From contig QQUN01000021.1 of the NCBI GenBank assembly GCA_008501585.1, positions 62,001 through 126,000 of the forward strand: a stretch of DNA of 64,000 nucleotides. The letters run 5' to 3'. Both the position numbers and the translations under genes were made by a program. The notes under the pieces are model-generated. The model saw nothing but the letters and a program-made list of their open reading frames with translations, was not told the origin of the DNA and searched no databases. Positions 1 to 8,046 of this stretch are shown piece after piece. The DNA comes from Pseudomonadota bacterium (GTDB lineage: Bacteria > Pseudomonadota > Gammaproteobacteria > Burkholderiales > Rhodocyclaceae). How positions within the stretch are numbered: position 1 is the first letter of the stretch; each line of letters opens with the position of its first letter.

Positions 1-2
1 GC

Positions 3-122
3 GAACGCGGTACCACGCTGATTCTGGTGACCCACGACGACGCGCTGGCCTCGCGCTGTGACCGGGTGCTGCATATGCAGGGCGGGGTGTTGAGTGAGGC
101 GGGGGTTGCGGATGTGCTTTAG
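3..122 (+). CDS. ABC transporter ATP-binding protein, C-terminal fragment
   Basis: Only the last 39 codons are in the window. The frame reads through the H-loop (LILVTHDDALASRCDRV, the switch His just after the Thr) and ends in a short Gly-Val tail and a TAG stop. That layout (xLVTHD, a few residues, then CDRVLxMxxGxL) is typical of the LolD/YbbA/MacB-type exporter ATPases, whose domain usually stops about 25 residues after the H-loop. The upstream part, with Walker A, signature and Walker B, lies outside the window, so the substrate cannot be named. It converges on the minus-strand gene that ends 4 bases downstream. Confidence 0.75.
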   Translation, partial: ERGTTLILVTHDDALASRCDRVLHMQGGVLSEAGVADVL

Positions 123-126
123 ACGG

Positions 127-507
127 CTAGGCGGAGTGCTTGTCGTGTTCGGTAGAAGGTGAGCCCTCAGTGTCAGCATGCTCAGCTCGTTTGTTTGCTT
201 TCCAGGCAAGCATGGCAGCAAGGCTTGAGCACAAAGACAAGCCACCGAAGCCCAGTATTGAAAGCCACCACAAGCGGGAATGAAGATTGGAAAGATAGGC
301 TTCGCCGCCACGAAGGCGTATGAGTGCTCGTTCCAGGACTTGTGTTTGTTCTACGTCGAGTACTGTTCGGTCAATGAATTGATGTTGAAGTAGTTCGAGA
401 AGCTCTTGGACATTGCCGGTCAAAAACGAGTGGTGCAAAAGCGCAGCAATCATCAAGAGAGCGGAAAAGGCTGCGGTAGTGGCGCAGAGGAGAAAAATCT
501 TGCGCAT
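127..507 (-). CDS. Hypothetical two-pass membrane protein
   Basis: About 126 residues from an ATG at 507; an in-frame TTG at 531 would add 8 residues and overlap the preceding gene, so I prefer the ATG, although no clear ribosome binding site is visible for either. There is a hydrophobic N-terminal segment (residues about 3-26), a charged soluble stretch of about 45 residues, a second hydrophobic segment (about residues 80-104, WWLSILGFGG onward) and a hydrophilic Glu/Lys/His-rich tail. This predicts an N-in, C-in membrane protein with a small periplasmic loop. I do not recognise the family. It follows a small exported-protein gene that is itself coupled to hpnE, so it may be the last gene of the squalene operon, but no functional link is visible. 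Confidence 0.5.
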   Translation of the reverse strand: MRKIFLLCATTAAFSALLMIAALLHHSFLTGNVQELLELLQHQFIDRTVLDVEQTQVLERALIRLRGGEAYLSNLHSRLWWLSILGFGGLSLCSSLAAMLAWKANKRAEHADTEGSPSTEHDKHSA

Positions 508-512
508 GGTTT

Positions 513-935
513 TCAGTGGTTGATGAAACAACCGCTGGATGCAGAGGGAGCAGATTGGGAACTGACAGCACCTGCATCCGGTGAGCAGTACTTTGATCCT
601 AAAACCATACGCGCCATGTCATGCGAAACGTGTTTGACGTAGGATTTTTGCTGACCAGATTTGAACATGAAATACTCCCCATGCGGATTCCGGGCGTAGA
701 TGGTCAGGCAGTAGTGCTTCGAACTGGATGTCCGTGGATCGAGGCCTGTCTCTTCTTCATGAACGACTTCTGAGGACTCCGCCGAAAACTCAAAGCGCGG
801 ATCTTTCGAGTCGAGTCGAACTGTCGAAAACTCCTTTCGGCCGCGCGCTTTCTTTCTTGCCACGGTGTTATTCGCCGAGGCCCAGAAGATGGCTGTCGAG
901 ACCAATGCCAGAGCGACGAACAACGCGAATTTCAC
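513..935 (-). CDS. Hypothetical exported or membrane-anchored small protein
   Basis: A 140-residue protein starting with GTG, whose start overlaps the hpnE stop as GTGA, so translational coupling to the squalene operon is likely. Residues 1-21 form a signal peptide or anchor (MKFALFVALALVSTAIFWAS). The rest is hydrophilic, with an Arg/Lys-rich patch just after the membrane segment, two central or distal Cys (in KHYCLTIYA and SKYCSP) and a Ser/Ala-rich C-terminus ending in a third Cys. No known domain is recognisable. The overlap with hpnE is seen directly; involvement in hopanoid or squalene metabolism is inference from position only. Confidence 0.5.
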   Translation of the reverse strand: MKFALFVALALVSTAIFWASANNTVARKKARGRKEFSTVRLDSKDPRFEFSAESSEVVHEEETGLDPRTSSSKHYCLTIYARNPHGEYFMFKSGQQKSYVKHVSHDMARMVLGSKYCSPDAGAVSSQSAPSASSGCFINH

Positions 936-2245
936 TGTGTGCCCGTTACCGCCTGTGCGCAGCCCACCCCCGCTCGCACTGCCCCTTCAATCGTCGCAGG
1001 ATACGGCCCGTCCACGTAATCCCCCGCCAACCAGATACCGCGTTGCGCTGTCTTCACGCCCGGCCGGGCCAATTGTGGCCGGCAGGCGAAGGTGGCGCGT
1101 TTTTCGGTGATGGTGAGGATGCTGTCGGCCGGTGGCAGGCGGCGGTCGAGGAGGGCTTCGAGTTCGTTGTGGATGGCGAGTTCGACTTCGTGCTTGGGGA
1201 TGTCGAGATGCGGGCCGCGGGCGCTGATGACGGCGGCGATGAGGCCGGTGGGGCCGCCGGTCTGGCCGCGGTCGAAGAACCATTGGGCGAGGCCGCCTTC
1301 GGCGCCGATCATGGGTGCGGGCAGGCGGACGCTGTCGTCGTATTGCAGATAGGTGGTGAGGATGGGCTCGTAGGGCAGGGCCTGGATCGATGCGACCAGC
1401 GGGGCGAGCGTGGCGAAGGGGGCGAGCAGGTCGGTGGCGTGGTAGGGCGCGGTGGCGACGACGACATGATCGAAACGCCGGGCGGACACCGGGTCGCCTT
1501 CGAGGCGGTAGCGTTGGCCGTCGGGCACGATCTCGGTGATGGCTTCGGTGACGTAGATCTGGCCGCCATTGCGGCCGAGCCAGCGGGCGGCGGGCACGGG
1601 GAACAGCTCAGATAAATCGACTTTGGGGATCAGCAGTTCGCTGGCCGAGGCGCCGGCGGCGAGGGTGTCGCGCAGGACGTTGGCAAACACGCGCGCGGAG
1701 GCGTCGGCGGCTGGGGTGTTGAGCGCGGCGACGCACAGCGGTTCCCATAGGAAGCGGCGCAGGCGCTCGGGCTGGTCGGCGTTATCGAGCAGCTGACTGA
1801 CGGTGAGGTGCACCGGCAGGCGGAAGCGCTGGGCCTTGAGGTGCTGGATGAAGCGCAGGCAGGCGCGCCGTTCGGACCAGTCCATGCCCTGGGCGCGCAG
1901 CAGCCCGACGGCGAGGTGCAGCGGGGCGGGCAGCGCGGCGGCGGTGAGGCGGAACTTGCCGGGGTAGTAGAGATCGAGCGGCGCGCTGTAGAGCGCCGAG
2001 GGGCGCACGCCGACATGGCGCAGCAGGCGCAGGGTTTCGGTGTAGGCGCCGAGCAGCAGGTGCTGGCCGTTGTCGACCGAGAGGCCGTCCTTTTCAACCA
2101 GCCGGGCGCGGCCGCCGAGTACGCTGGCGCGCTCGAACACGGCCACGCGTGCGCCCTTGCGCACCAGTTCGACGGCGGCAGCCATGCCGGCATAGCCGCC
2201 GCCGATGACGGCAACCTGCGGGGCGTCGGGGCGGGCGCGCTGCAT
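932..2245 (-). CDS. hpnE: Squalene-forming FAD-dependent desaturase HpnE
   Basis: A 437-residue flavoprotein of the phytoene desaturase/amine oxidase fold. The dinucleotide motif VIGGGYAGMAAAVEL sits at residues about 13-27, followed by the ExxxxxGGRA signature (FERASVLGGRARL), and a second FAD contact lies near the C-terminus (GIWLAGDYVDGPYPATIEGA). In the HpnCDE route this enzyme reduces hydroxysqualene to squalene. It lies 4 bases after hpnD, and hpnD overlaps hpnC, so the three form a tight operon; that context distinguishes it from carotenoid desaturases. Length is normal for the family. Its stop overlaps the next small gene. No squalene-hopene cyclase gene is present in this window. Confidence 0.92.
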   Translation of the reverse strand: MQRARPDAPQVAVIGGGYAGMAAAVELVRKGARVAVFERASVLGGRARLVEKDGLSVDNGQHLLLGAYTETLRLLRHVGVRPSALYSAPLDLYYPGKFRLTAAALPAPLHLAVGLLRAQGMDWSERRACLRFIQHLKAQRFRLPVHLTVSQLLDNADQPERLRRFLWEPLCVAALNTPAADASARVFANVLRDTLAAGASASELLIPKVDLSELFPVPAARWLGRNGGQIYVTEAITEIVPDGQRYRLEGDPVSARRFDHVVVATAPYHATDLLAPFATLAPLVASIQALPYEPILTTYLQYDDSVRLPAPMIGAEGGLAQWFFDRGQTGGPTGLIAAVISARGPHLDIPKHEVELAIHNELEALLDRRLPPADSILTITEKRATFACRPQLARPGVKTAQRGIWLAGDYVDGPYPATIEGAVRAGVGCAQAVTGTQ

Positions 2246-2249
2246 GGGG

Positions 2250-3083
2250 TCAGCCCTTGAGCCAGGTGCGGGTGGCGATCCACAGCTTGCGCACCGGGGT
2301 GAGCGAGGTGCGCCGATCGAGCACGAGGAAGCCGTCGCGGGTGATTTCGTCGAGCAGGGTGCGGTAGATGGCGGCCATGATCAGGCCGGGGCGCTGGGCC
2401 TTGCGGTCGATGGCCGGCAGCTGGGCCATGGCCTGGTCGTAGAAGCTGATGGCGCGCTCGGTCTGGAACTGCATGAGGGCGACGAAGCGGTCGCTGTGTT
2501 CGCCTTGCAGGAGGTCGCCGGCCGGGACGTTGAAGCGTTGCAGGTCTTCGACGGGCAGGTAGATGCGCCCGCGGCGGGCGTCTTCGCCGACATCGCGAAT
2601 GATGTTGGTGAGCTGGAAGGCGAGGCCCAAGTCGTGGGCGTACTTGAGCGTCTGGCGGTCCTGGTAGCCGAAGATCTCGGCGGCCAGCAGGCCGACGACG
2701 CTGGCGACGCGGTAGCAGTAGAGGCGCAGGGTCTTGAAGTCGAGGTAGCGCGTCTGGGTGAGGTCCATCTGCATGCCGTCGATGATTTCGAGCAGTTGCT
2801 CGGTCGGCAGGCTGAAGCGCTGGCGCACGTCGGTGAGGGCGAGGCCGACGGGGTGGGTGGCCTGGCCCTGGTCAACACGGCGGATCTCGCTGCGCCACCA
2901 GTCGAGTTTGCTCTGGGCAATGGCGGGGTCGAGACATTCGTCGACCACGTCGTCCACCTCGCGGCAAAAGGCGTACAGCGCCATGATGGCCTGGCGCCGC
3001 TCGGGCGGCAGGAACAGGAAGCTGTAGTAGAAGCTCGATCCGCTGGCGGCGGCCTTTTGCTGGCAGTACTCGTGGGGGTTCAT
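2250..3083 (-). CDS. hpnD: Presqualene diphosphate synthase HpnD
   Basis: A 277-residue all-helical squalene/phytoene synthase family enzyme. The two Asp-rich motifs that bind the diphosphate-Mg ions are present: EVDDVVDE at about residues 36-43 and NIIRDVGEDARRGRIYLP around residues 157-174. HpnD condenses two farnesyl diphosphates to presqualene diphosphate. The ATG at 3083 overlaps the hpnC stop as ATGA. Position second in the hpnC-hpnD-hpnE operon and the Met-Asn-Pro-His-Glu-Tyr-Cys start support HpnD rather than HpnC. All motif Asp residues look intact. Confidence 0.92.
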   Translation of the reverse strand: MNPHEYCQQKAAASGSSFYYSFLFLPPERRQAIMALYAFCREVDDVVDECLDPAIAQSKLDWWRSEIRRVDQGQATHPVGLALTDVRQRFSLPTEQLLEIIDGMQMDLTQTRYLDFKTLRLYCYRVASVVGLLAAEIFGYQDRQTLKYAHDLGLAFQLTNIIRDVGEDARRGRIYLPVEDLQRFNVPAGDLLQGEHSDRFVALMQFQTERAISFYDQAMAQLPAIDRKAQRPGLIMAAIYRTLLDEITRDGFLVLDRRTSLTPVRKLWIATRTWLKG

Positions 3084-3904
3084 CGTGTGTTTGCGTGGAA
3101 GTTGAGCGCAGCAGCGGCCAGACCGAGGGCGTCGCGCTTGCCGAGCGTGGGGCGATGGCGGAATACGTCGTAGCCCACCGCGTCGATGTGCTTGAGAATA
3201 CGCAGGCCGCCGAGCACGATCAACCGCAGCTCCCAGCCGATGCGGCCGGGCAGTGCGGTGGCGAGCGGGGCGCCGCGGTGCATGAGTGTGCGGGCACGCT
3301 CGACCTGGAACCGCATCAGGGCGCGCCAGGCGTTGTCGGTGCGTTGTTCGGCGAGATGGGCTTCGGTGACGCCGAAACGCGCCATGTCGTCGGCGGGCAG
3401 GTAGATGCGTTGCTTTTGCCAGTCGATGGCGACGTCTTGCCAGAAGTTGATCAGCTGCAGGCTGGTGCAGATGGCGTCGGACTGGGCCAGGTTGGCGGGC
3501 GTGTCTGCCCGATACAGGCGCAGCATCAGGCGGCCGACCGGGTTGGCCGAGCGGCGACAGTAGTCGAGCAGCTCGGGGTAGTCGGCGTAACGGGTTTTGC
3601 CGACGTCCTGCTCGAAGGCGTCGAGCAGATCGCGGAACAGTTGAATCGGCAGTTCGTGTGCGGCGATGTGGGGCGCGAGACGGGCAAAGATCGGCGTGTC
3701 CGAGGGTTTGCCCTGTTCGATCAGGTGCAGTTCGCGGCGGTAGTCGTTGAGTTGCGCCAGGCGCACCACGGCCGGCGCGTCGCCCTCGTCGGCGATGTCG
3801 TCGGCGCTGCGGGCGAAGGCGTAGATGGCTTCGACCGGTTCGCGCAGCCGCGCGGGCAGCAGGAGCGACGCGACGGGAAAATTCTCGTAGTGTTCGACCG
3901 GCAT
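3080..3904 (-). CDS. hpnC: Hydroxysqualene synthase HpnC
   Basis: A 274-residue squalene/phytoene synthase homologue and the first gene of the hpn operon. It begins MPVEHYENFPVASLLLP, the conserved HpnC N-terminus, and carries the first Asp motif (RSADDIADEGD, about residues 32-42) and the second (LINFWQDVAIDW, about residues 150-161). HpnC converts presqualene diphosphate to hydroxysqualene, the substrate of HpnE. The gene starts 28 bases downstream of tRNA-Leu(UAG) on the same strand, so the tRNA promoter may also read into the operon; no separate promoter is obvious in that short gap. Confidence 0.92.
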   Translation of the reverse strand: MPVEHYENFPVASLLLPARLREPVEAIYAFARSADDIADEGDAPAVVRLAQLNDYRRELHLIEQGKPSDTPIFARLAPHIAAHELPIQLFRDLLDAFEQDVGKTRYADYPELLDYCRRSANPVGRLMLRLYRADTPANLAQSDAICTSLQLINFWQDVAIDWQKQRIYLPADDMARFGVTEAHLAEQRTDNAWRALMRFQVERARTLMHRGAPLATALPGRIGWELRLIVLGGLRILKHIDAVGYDVFRHRPTLGKRDALGLAAAALNFHANTR

Positions 3905-3932
3905 GTGCGCCTGCGCGCTGAGAAGGAAAAGC

Positions 3933-4017
<85 letters not shown>

Positions 4018-4047
4018 GAGGTGGTGCGCTGGGTCAGCGCGCCGCGG

Positions 4048-4053
4048 ATTATA
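4048..4053 (-). promoter_or_regulatory. Candidate -10 box for tRNA-Leu and possibly hpnCDE
   Basis: A perfect TATAAT on the minus strand, 30 bases before the tRNA 5' end. No good -35 hexamer is visible at 16-18 bases, so only the -10 is proposed. Confidence 0.4.
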
Positions 4054-4077
4054 CACGCGCCGCGCTGCCGGAGCGGG

Positions 4078-4962
4078 TCATCCGCGCAATGCGGCGAGCA
4101 GTCCGTTGCGCGATTCGCGGGCGTCGGCGCGCAAGGCCGAGAACTCGTCTTCGGGGAGTTGCTGGGTGGCTGCCTGCAGCAGGCTGCGCTGGGTGGACGA
4201 GCTGAAGCGCAGGAAGGGGTTGGGGGTCTCGGCCGAGAGCCCGGCAATGAAGTGGATGTCGCGCAATTCCATCGGTGGCCATTGCCCGCCGTAGGGGTCG
4301 CCGTCGTCGAGGACCGTGATGACCGATTGCGGCACGTCGAGCGCGGTGAGCAGAGCGCGGCTGACCGGCTCATGCCACAGGCCGATGAATTCGCCGAGGC
4401 GGTTGAGGTCTTTTTCGAGTTCGGGGTGAGCCGTGGCGCGGGCGAGCAGGTAGAACTGTCCGATGCTGCTGAGCATGCCGGCGAACAGGGCGGTGTCGGG
4501 GTCGCCGGCGCGCAGGTGGCGGGTGATGGCGTAGGCCCAGGAGGCGACATCGATGGTGTGCATCCACAAGCCGGAGGCGATCAGGCGGGCATCGGCGCTG
4601 CGGGCTTCGGCGGCGAGTTGTTCGGTGGCGACGGCGAAGGCGAGCGAGCGGACGTTGACCAGGCCGACGCGACGCACGGCGTCGGCAATGGCGGTAAATG
4701 ATTTTCCGTAGGGGTTGAGGGCTACGGAGTTGGCCAGCCGGATGATGCGTGCGCTGAGCAGCGGGTCGGCGCGGATGACCCGGATGATGTCGTCGAGCGA
4801 GGACTGCGGGTTGTCGCAGACGCGCTTGATGCGGATGGTCAGGTCGAGAAAGGTGGGAAAGGTGAGCTGCCGGGTCGCCAGGTCATGCTCGATCGTTCGG
4901 GAGAAGGCGTCGAGTGCGTTCTCGAACGGATCTTCGGACTGGACTTCAAGCGATGTGGACAT
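4078..4962 (-). CDS. HDOD domain protein
   Basis: 294 residues from the ATG at 4962, chosen because AGGGGA lies about 8 bases upstream; an in-frame codon at 5046 gives a longer form without such a site. The HDOD (HD-related output domain) fold is suggested by TFPTFLDLTIRIKRVCDNP, then DDIIRVIRADPLLSARIIRLANS, the typical helix pair in which stacked D-P-x-L-s-a-r-i-l-r-l-a-N-S packs the domain. The metal-binding HD of true HD-GYP hydrolases is not seen, as expected for HDOD. Such proteins act as signalling scaffolds in motility, biofilm and stress pathways. Here it is a stand-alone gene between tRNA-Leu and spoVR, so no partner can be named. Confidence 0.8.
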   Translation of the reverse strand: MSTSLEVQSEDPFENALDAFSRTIEHDLATRQLTFPTFLDLTIRIKRVCDNPQSSLDDIIRVIRADPLLSARIIRLANSVALNPYGKSFTAIADAVRRVGLVNVRSLAFAVATEQLAAEARSADARLIASGLWMHTIDVASWAYAITRHLRAGDPDTALFAGMLSSIGQFYLLARATAHPELEKDLNRLGEFIGLWHEPVSRALLTALDVPQSVITVLDDGDPYGGQWPPMELRDIHFIAGLSAETPNPFLRFSSSTQRSLLQAATQQLPEDEFSALRADARESRNGLLAALRG

Positions 4963-5169
4963 GGCGATGATCCCCTGGTTGGTGCGACTGCCGATGGCGC
5001 CCGCTGCGATGCGACGCATCATGGCCGAATTAACGGCCGTCGCCAACCCGGCTTTAGGGGGCGAGAGGGATCGGGGGGGCGATTGCGGCCGGGGCGCCTC
5101 GCAACCTGGTGCGATTGCCCAGCGTGTGATGTGAGATGGCGGGCGGCGGCGCGGGCGAGCGGCGCGCGT

Positions 5170-6720
5170 TCAATTCCCGCCGTTGTGGCGGTCCTTGTCG
5201 CCGCGCCGCTTTTCCTTGCGGCATTCGTAGGTCAGCGTGGTGCTGCCGTCGGGCTGGACGGTTTCCAGGCGTACGGCAAAGCCCCACAGCCGCGCCAGGT
5301 GCTTCATGACCTCCTCGACGCTCTTGCCCAGAGGGCGGCGGTTGTAGGGCTGGTAGCGCAGGGTGAGCGAGCGGTCGCCGCGGAAGTCGACACTCCAGAC
5401 CTGGATGTTGGGCTCCCGGCAGCCGAGGTTGTACTGGTTGGAGAGGCGCTCACGCAGTTCGCGGTAGCCGCGTTCCTCGTGGATGGCGGAGACGAACAGC
5501 TTGGCTTTGCTGTCGTCGTCCTGAACCGAAAAGAGCTTGAAGCTGCGCATCAGGCGCGGTGACAGGAACTGGGCGATGAAGCTCTCGTCCTTGAAGTTGC
5601 GCATGGCAAAGTCGAAGGTTTCCTGCCAGTCGCTGCCGGCGATGTCGGGGAACCAGGCGCGGTCTTCGTCCGTTGGCTCCTGGCAGATGCGCTTGATGTC
5701 CTGCCACATGGCAAAGCCGAGGGCGTAGGGGTTGATGCCGTTGTACCAGGGGTCGTTGTAGTTGGGCTGGTACATCACGCTGGAGTGCGAGTGCAGGAAC
5801 TCCATCATGAAGCTGTCGGCCAGCAGCCCTTCGTCATACAGCGTGTTGAGCAGGGTGTAGTGCCAGAAACTGGCCCAGCCCTCGTTCATGACCTGGGTCT
5901 GGCGCTGGGGGAAGAAGTACTGCGCCACCTTGCGCACGATGCGCACGATCTCGCGCTGCCAGGGTTCGAGCAGCGGGGCGTGCTTCTCGATGAAGTAGAG
6001 GATGTTCTCCTGCGGTTCGGGCGGGAAACGGGTGGTTTTCTTCTCCGTGGTTTCGGTTTCGCGGGTCGGCAGGGTGCGCCACAGCTCGTTGACCTGGCTC
6101 TGGAGGTAGTTTTCGCGCTCGCTCTGGCGCGCCTGTTCCTTGGCCAGCGAGAGCTTGGGCGGGCGCTTGTAGCGGTCGACGCCGACGTTCATCAGCGCAT
6201 GGCAGGAGTCGAGCAGTTCTTCGACCGCGTCGACGCCGTGGCGCTGCTCGCACTGGGCAATGTAATTGCGGGCGAAGATGAGGTAGTCGACGATCGCGTC
6301 GGGGCTGGTCCAGGTACGGAACAGGTAGTTGCCCTTGAAGAAGGCATTGTGGCCATAGGCGGCGTGGGCGATCACCAGTGCCTGCATGGTGAGGGTGTTT
6401 TCCTCCATGAGGTAGGCGATGCACGGATCGGAGTTGATCACGATCTCGTAGGCCAGCCCCATCTGCCCGCGCTTGTAGCGCTTCTCGGTGGCGAGGAACT
6501 GCTTGCCGAAGCTCCAGTGATGGTAGTTGACCGGCATGCCCACCGAGGCATAGGCGTCCATCATCTGCTCTGAGGTGATCATCTCGATCTGCACCGGATA
6601 GGTGTCGAGCTTGTAGTTGGCCGCGACGCGGGCGATCTCGTCGTGATACTGGTCGATGGCCTCGAAGGTCCATTCCGCACCGCTGGGCAGTGTCTTGCGT
6701 TCGAGCACCGTGTCGCTCAT
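5170..6720 (-). CDS. spoVR: SpoVR/YcgB family protein
   Basis: 516 residues starting MSDTVLERKTLPSGAEWTF; the ATG at 6720 overlaps the stop of the preceding DUF444 gene as ATGA. Family hallmarks visible are VNYHHWSFGKQF, YEIVINSDPCIAYLMEENT, HAAYGHNAFFKGNYLF and VMNEGWASFWHYTLLN, a His/Glu-rich core that looks like a metal-dependent enzyme site, although no activity is firmly established. In enterobacteria the homologue YcgB is a stationary-phase protein linked functionally to YeaG/YeaH. Here it is the third gene of prkA-yeaH-spoVR, the usual arrangement outside enterics. Length and motifs are normal. Confidence 0.92.
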   Translation of the reverse strand: MSDTVLERKTLPSGAEWTFEAIDQYHDEIARVAANYKLDTYPVQIEMITSEQMMDAYASVGMPVNYHHWSFGKQFLATEKRYKRGQMGLAYEIVINSDPCIAYLMEENTLTMQALVIAHAAYGHNAFFKGNYLFRTWTSPDAIVDYLIFARNYIAQCEQRHGVDAVEELLDSCHALMNVGVDRYKRPPKLSLAKEQARQSERENYLQSQVNELWRTLPTRETETTEKKTTRFPPEPQENILYFIEKHAPLLEPWQREIVRIVRKVAQYFFPQRQTQVMNEGWASFWHYTLLNTLYDEGLLADSFMMEFLHSHSSVMYQPNYNDPWYNGINPYALGFAMWQDIKRICQEPTDEDRAWFPDIAGSDWQETFDFAMRNFKDESFIAQFLSPRLMRSFKLFSVQDDDSKAKLFVSAIHEERGYRELRERLSNQYNLGCREPNIQVWSVDFRGDRSLTLRYQPYNRRPLGKSVEEVMKHLARLWGFAVRLETVQPDGSTTLTYECRKEKRRGDKDRHNGGN

Positions 6721-7985
6721 GCCGGCTCCTTTTTGAACAGTTCGCGGAAGACGGGGTAGATGTCTTCGAACGACTCGATGCGCTGGAGGGCGAAGTTGGG
6801 GTGGTGGTGAGTCAGGCCGTCGTATTGCCGCCACAGGTTCTGCGCTTCGCCGGTGGTGATCTCGATGTAGGCAAAGTAGCGGCACAGGGCGAGCAGTTCC
6901 TCGTCCAGGATCTGGTAGCAGATGGGGGAGTCGTTGTCCCAGTTGTCGCCGTCCGAGGCTTGTGCGCCATAGACGTTCCAGGCGCCGGGCGGGTAGCGGT
7001 CGCGAACGATGTCGGTCATCAGGCGCAGCGCGCTCGACACCACGGTACCGCCGGATTCGCGCGAGTGGAAGAACTCGTCCTCGTCGACCTCTTTGGCGAT
7101 GGTGTGGTGGCGGATGAAGACCACGTCGATGTGCTCGTAGTTTCGCCGCAGGAAGAGGTAGAGCAGCATGAAGAAGCGCTTGGCCGTGGCCTTTTTCTGC
7201 TCGTCCATCGAGCCGGACACGTCCATGACGCAGAACATCACCGCCTGGGAAATGGGCTTGGGAATGCGCACGCGATTGTTGTAGCGCAGATCGAAGCGGT
7301 CGATGAAGGGGATGGCTTCGATGCGGATCAGCAGCCGCGAGCGTTCCTCGCGCAGCGCCTTGATTTCGTCGATGTGGGCGGCGGCGTTTTCTTCCAGCGC
7401 TTCGATCTCGGCGTCGATCTCGCGTACGCGCGCAGCCAGCGGCGCGCCCAGCGCCTTGCGCCGGCCAATGGCGCCGCGCAGCGAGCGCACCACGTTGATG
7501 TTGGTGGGTACCCCGTCGGAGGTGAAGCCGGCGCGCTGCGTCTTGAACTCGGTGAGCTTGGCCAACTCGGTGCGCACCAGGTTGGGCAGGGCGAGGTCGT
7601 CGAAGAACACGTCGAGAAATTCGTCACGCGAGAGCTGGAAGACGAAGTCGTCCTCGCTTTCGCCTTCGTTCGACGCGCCGCCTCCGCCGCCGCTGCCGCC
7701 TCCGCCGCCCAGTGGGCGGTCGATGGCGTCGCCCGAGGCGAAGCGGTCATTGCCGGTGAAGACCTGCTCCCAGACGCCTTCCTTGCCGTGCTGGAAGCTC
7801 GGCTCGGACAAATCCTTGGACGGGATCGAGATCTCCTCGCCGCTGTCCAGGTCGCGAATGGAACGGCCGTCGATGGCGTCGGCCACCGCCTTGCGGATCT
7901 GGCGCTTGAAGCGGCGCATGAAGCGCTGGCGGTTGGCCGTGCTTTTTTTCTTGCTGTCGAAACGTCGGTCGATGATCCGGACCAT
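6717..7985 (-). CDS. yeaH: YeaH/DUF444 family protein (VWA-like stress protein)
   Basis: 422 residues beginning MVRIIDRRFDSKKKSTANRQ, typical of DUF444. A basic N-terminal region leads to a Gly-rich flexible linker (about residues 92-103, nearly all Gly and Ser) and then a von Willebrand A-like domain with a MIDAS-type motif, CVMDVSGSMDEQKKATAKRF (DxSGS), and GTVVSSAL as a second metal loop. The VWA-like module suggests a metal-dependent scaffold for the AAA+ kinase-like PrkA, comparable in logic to MoxR-VWA pairs. It lies 61 bases after prkA and overlaps spoVR, so the three are probably one transcript. Role is inferred from E. coli YeaG-YeaH. Confidence 0.9.
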   Translation of the reverse strand: MVRIIDRRFDSKKKSTANRQRFMRRFKRQIRKAVADAIDGRSIRDLDSGEEISIPSKDLSEPSFQHGKEGVWEQVFTGNDRFASGDAIDRPLGGGGGSGGGGGASNEGESEDDFVFQLSRDEFLDVFFDDLALPNLVRTELAKLTEFKTQRAGFTSDGVPTNINVVRSLRGAIGRRKALGAPLAARVREIDAEIEALEENAAAHIDEIKALREERSRLLIRIEAIPFIDRFDLRYNNRVRIPKPISQAVMFCVMDVSGSMDEQKKATAKRFFMLLYLFLRRNYEHIDVVFIRHHTIAKEVDEDEFFHSRESGGTVVSSALRLMTDIVRDRYPPGAWNVYGAQASDGDNWDNDSPICYQILDEELLALCRYFAYIEITTGEAQNLWRQYDGLTHHHPNFALQRIESFEDIYPVFRELFKKEPA

Positions 7986-8046
7986 CGTCCTTCCCCCTTG
8001 TGCCGCAAGCCGGTGGCGACCGCCTCGAGGGCAGCCGCCAGCCGGA

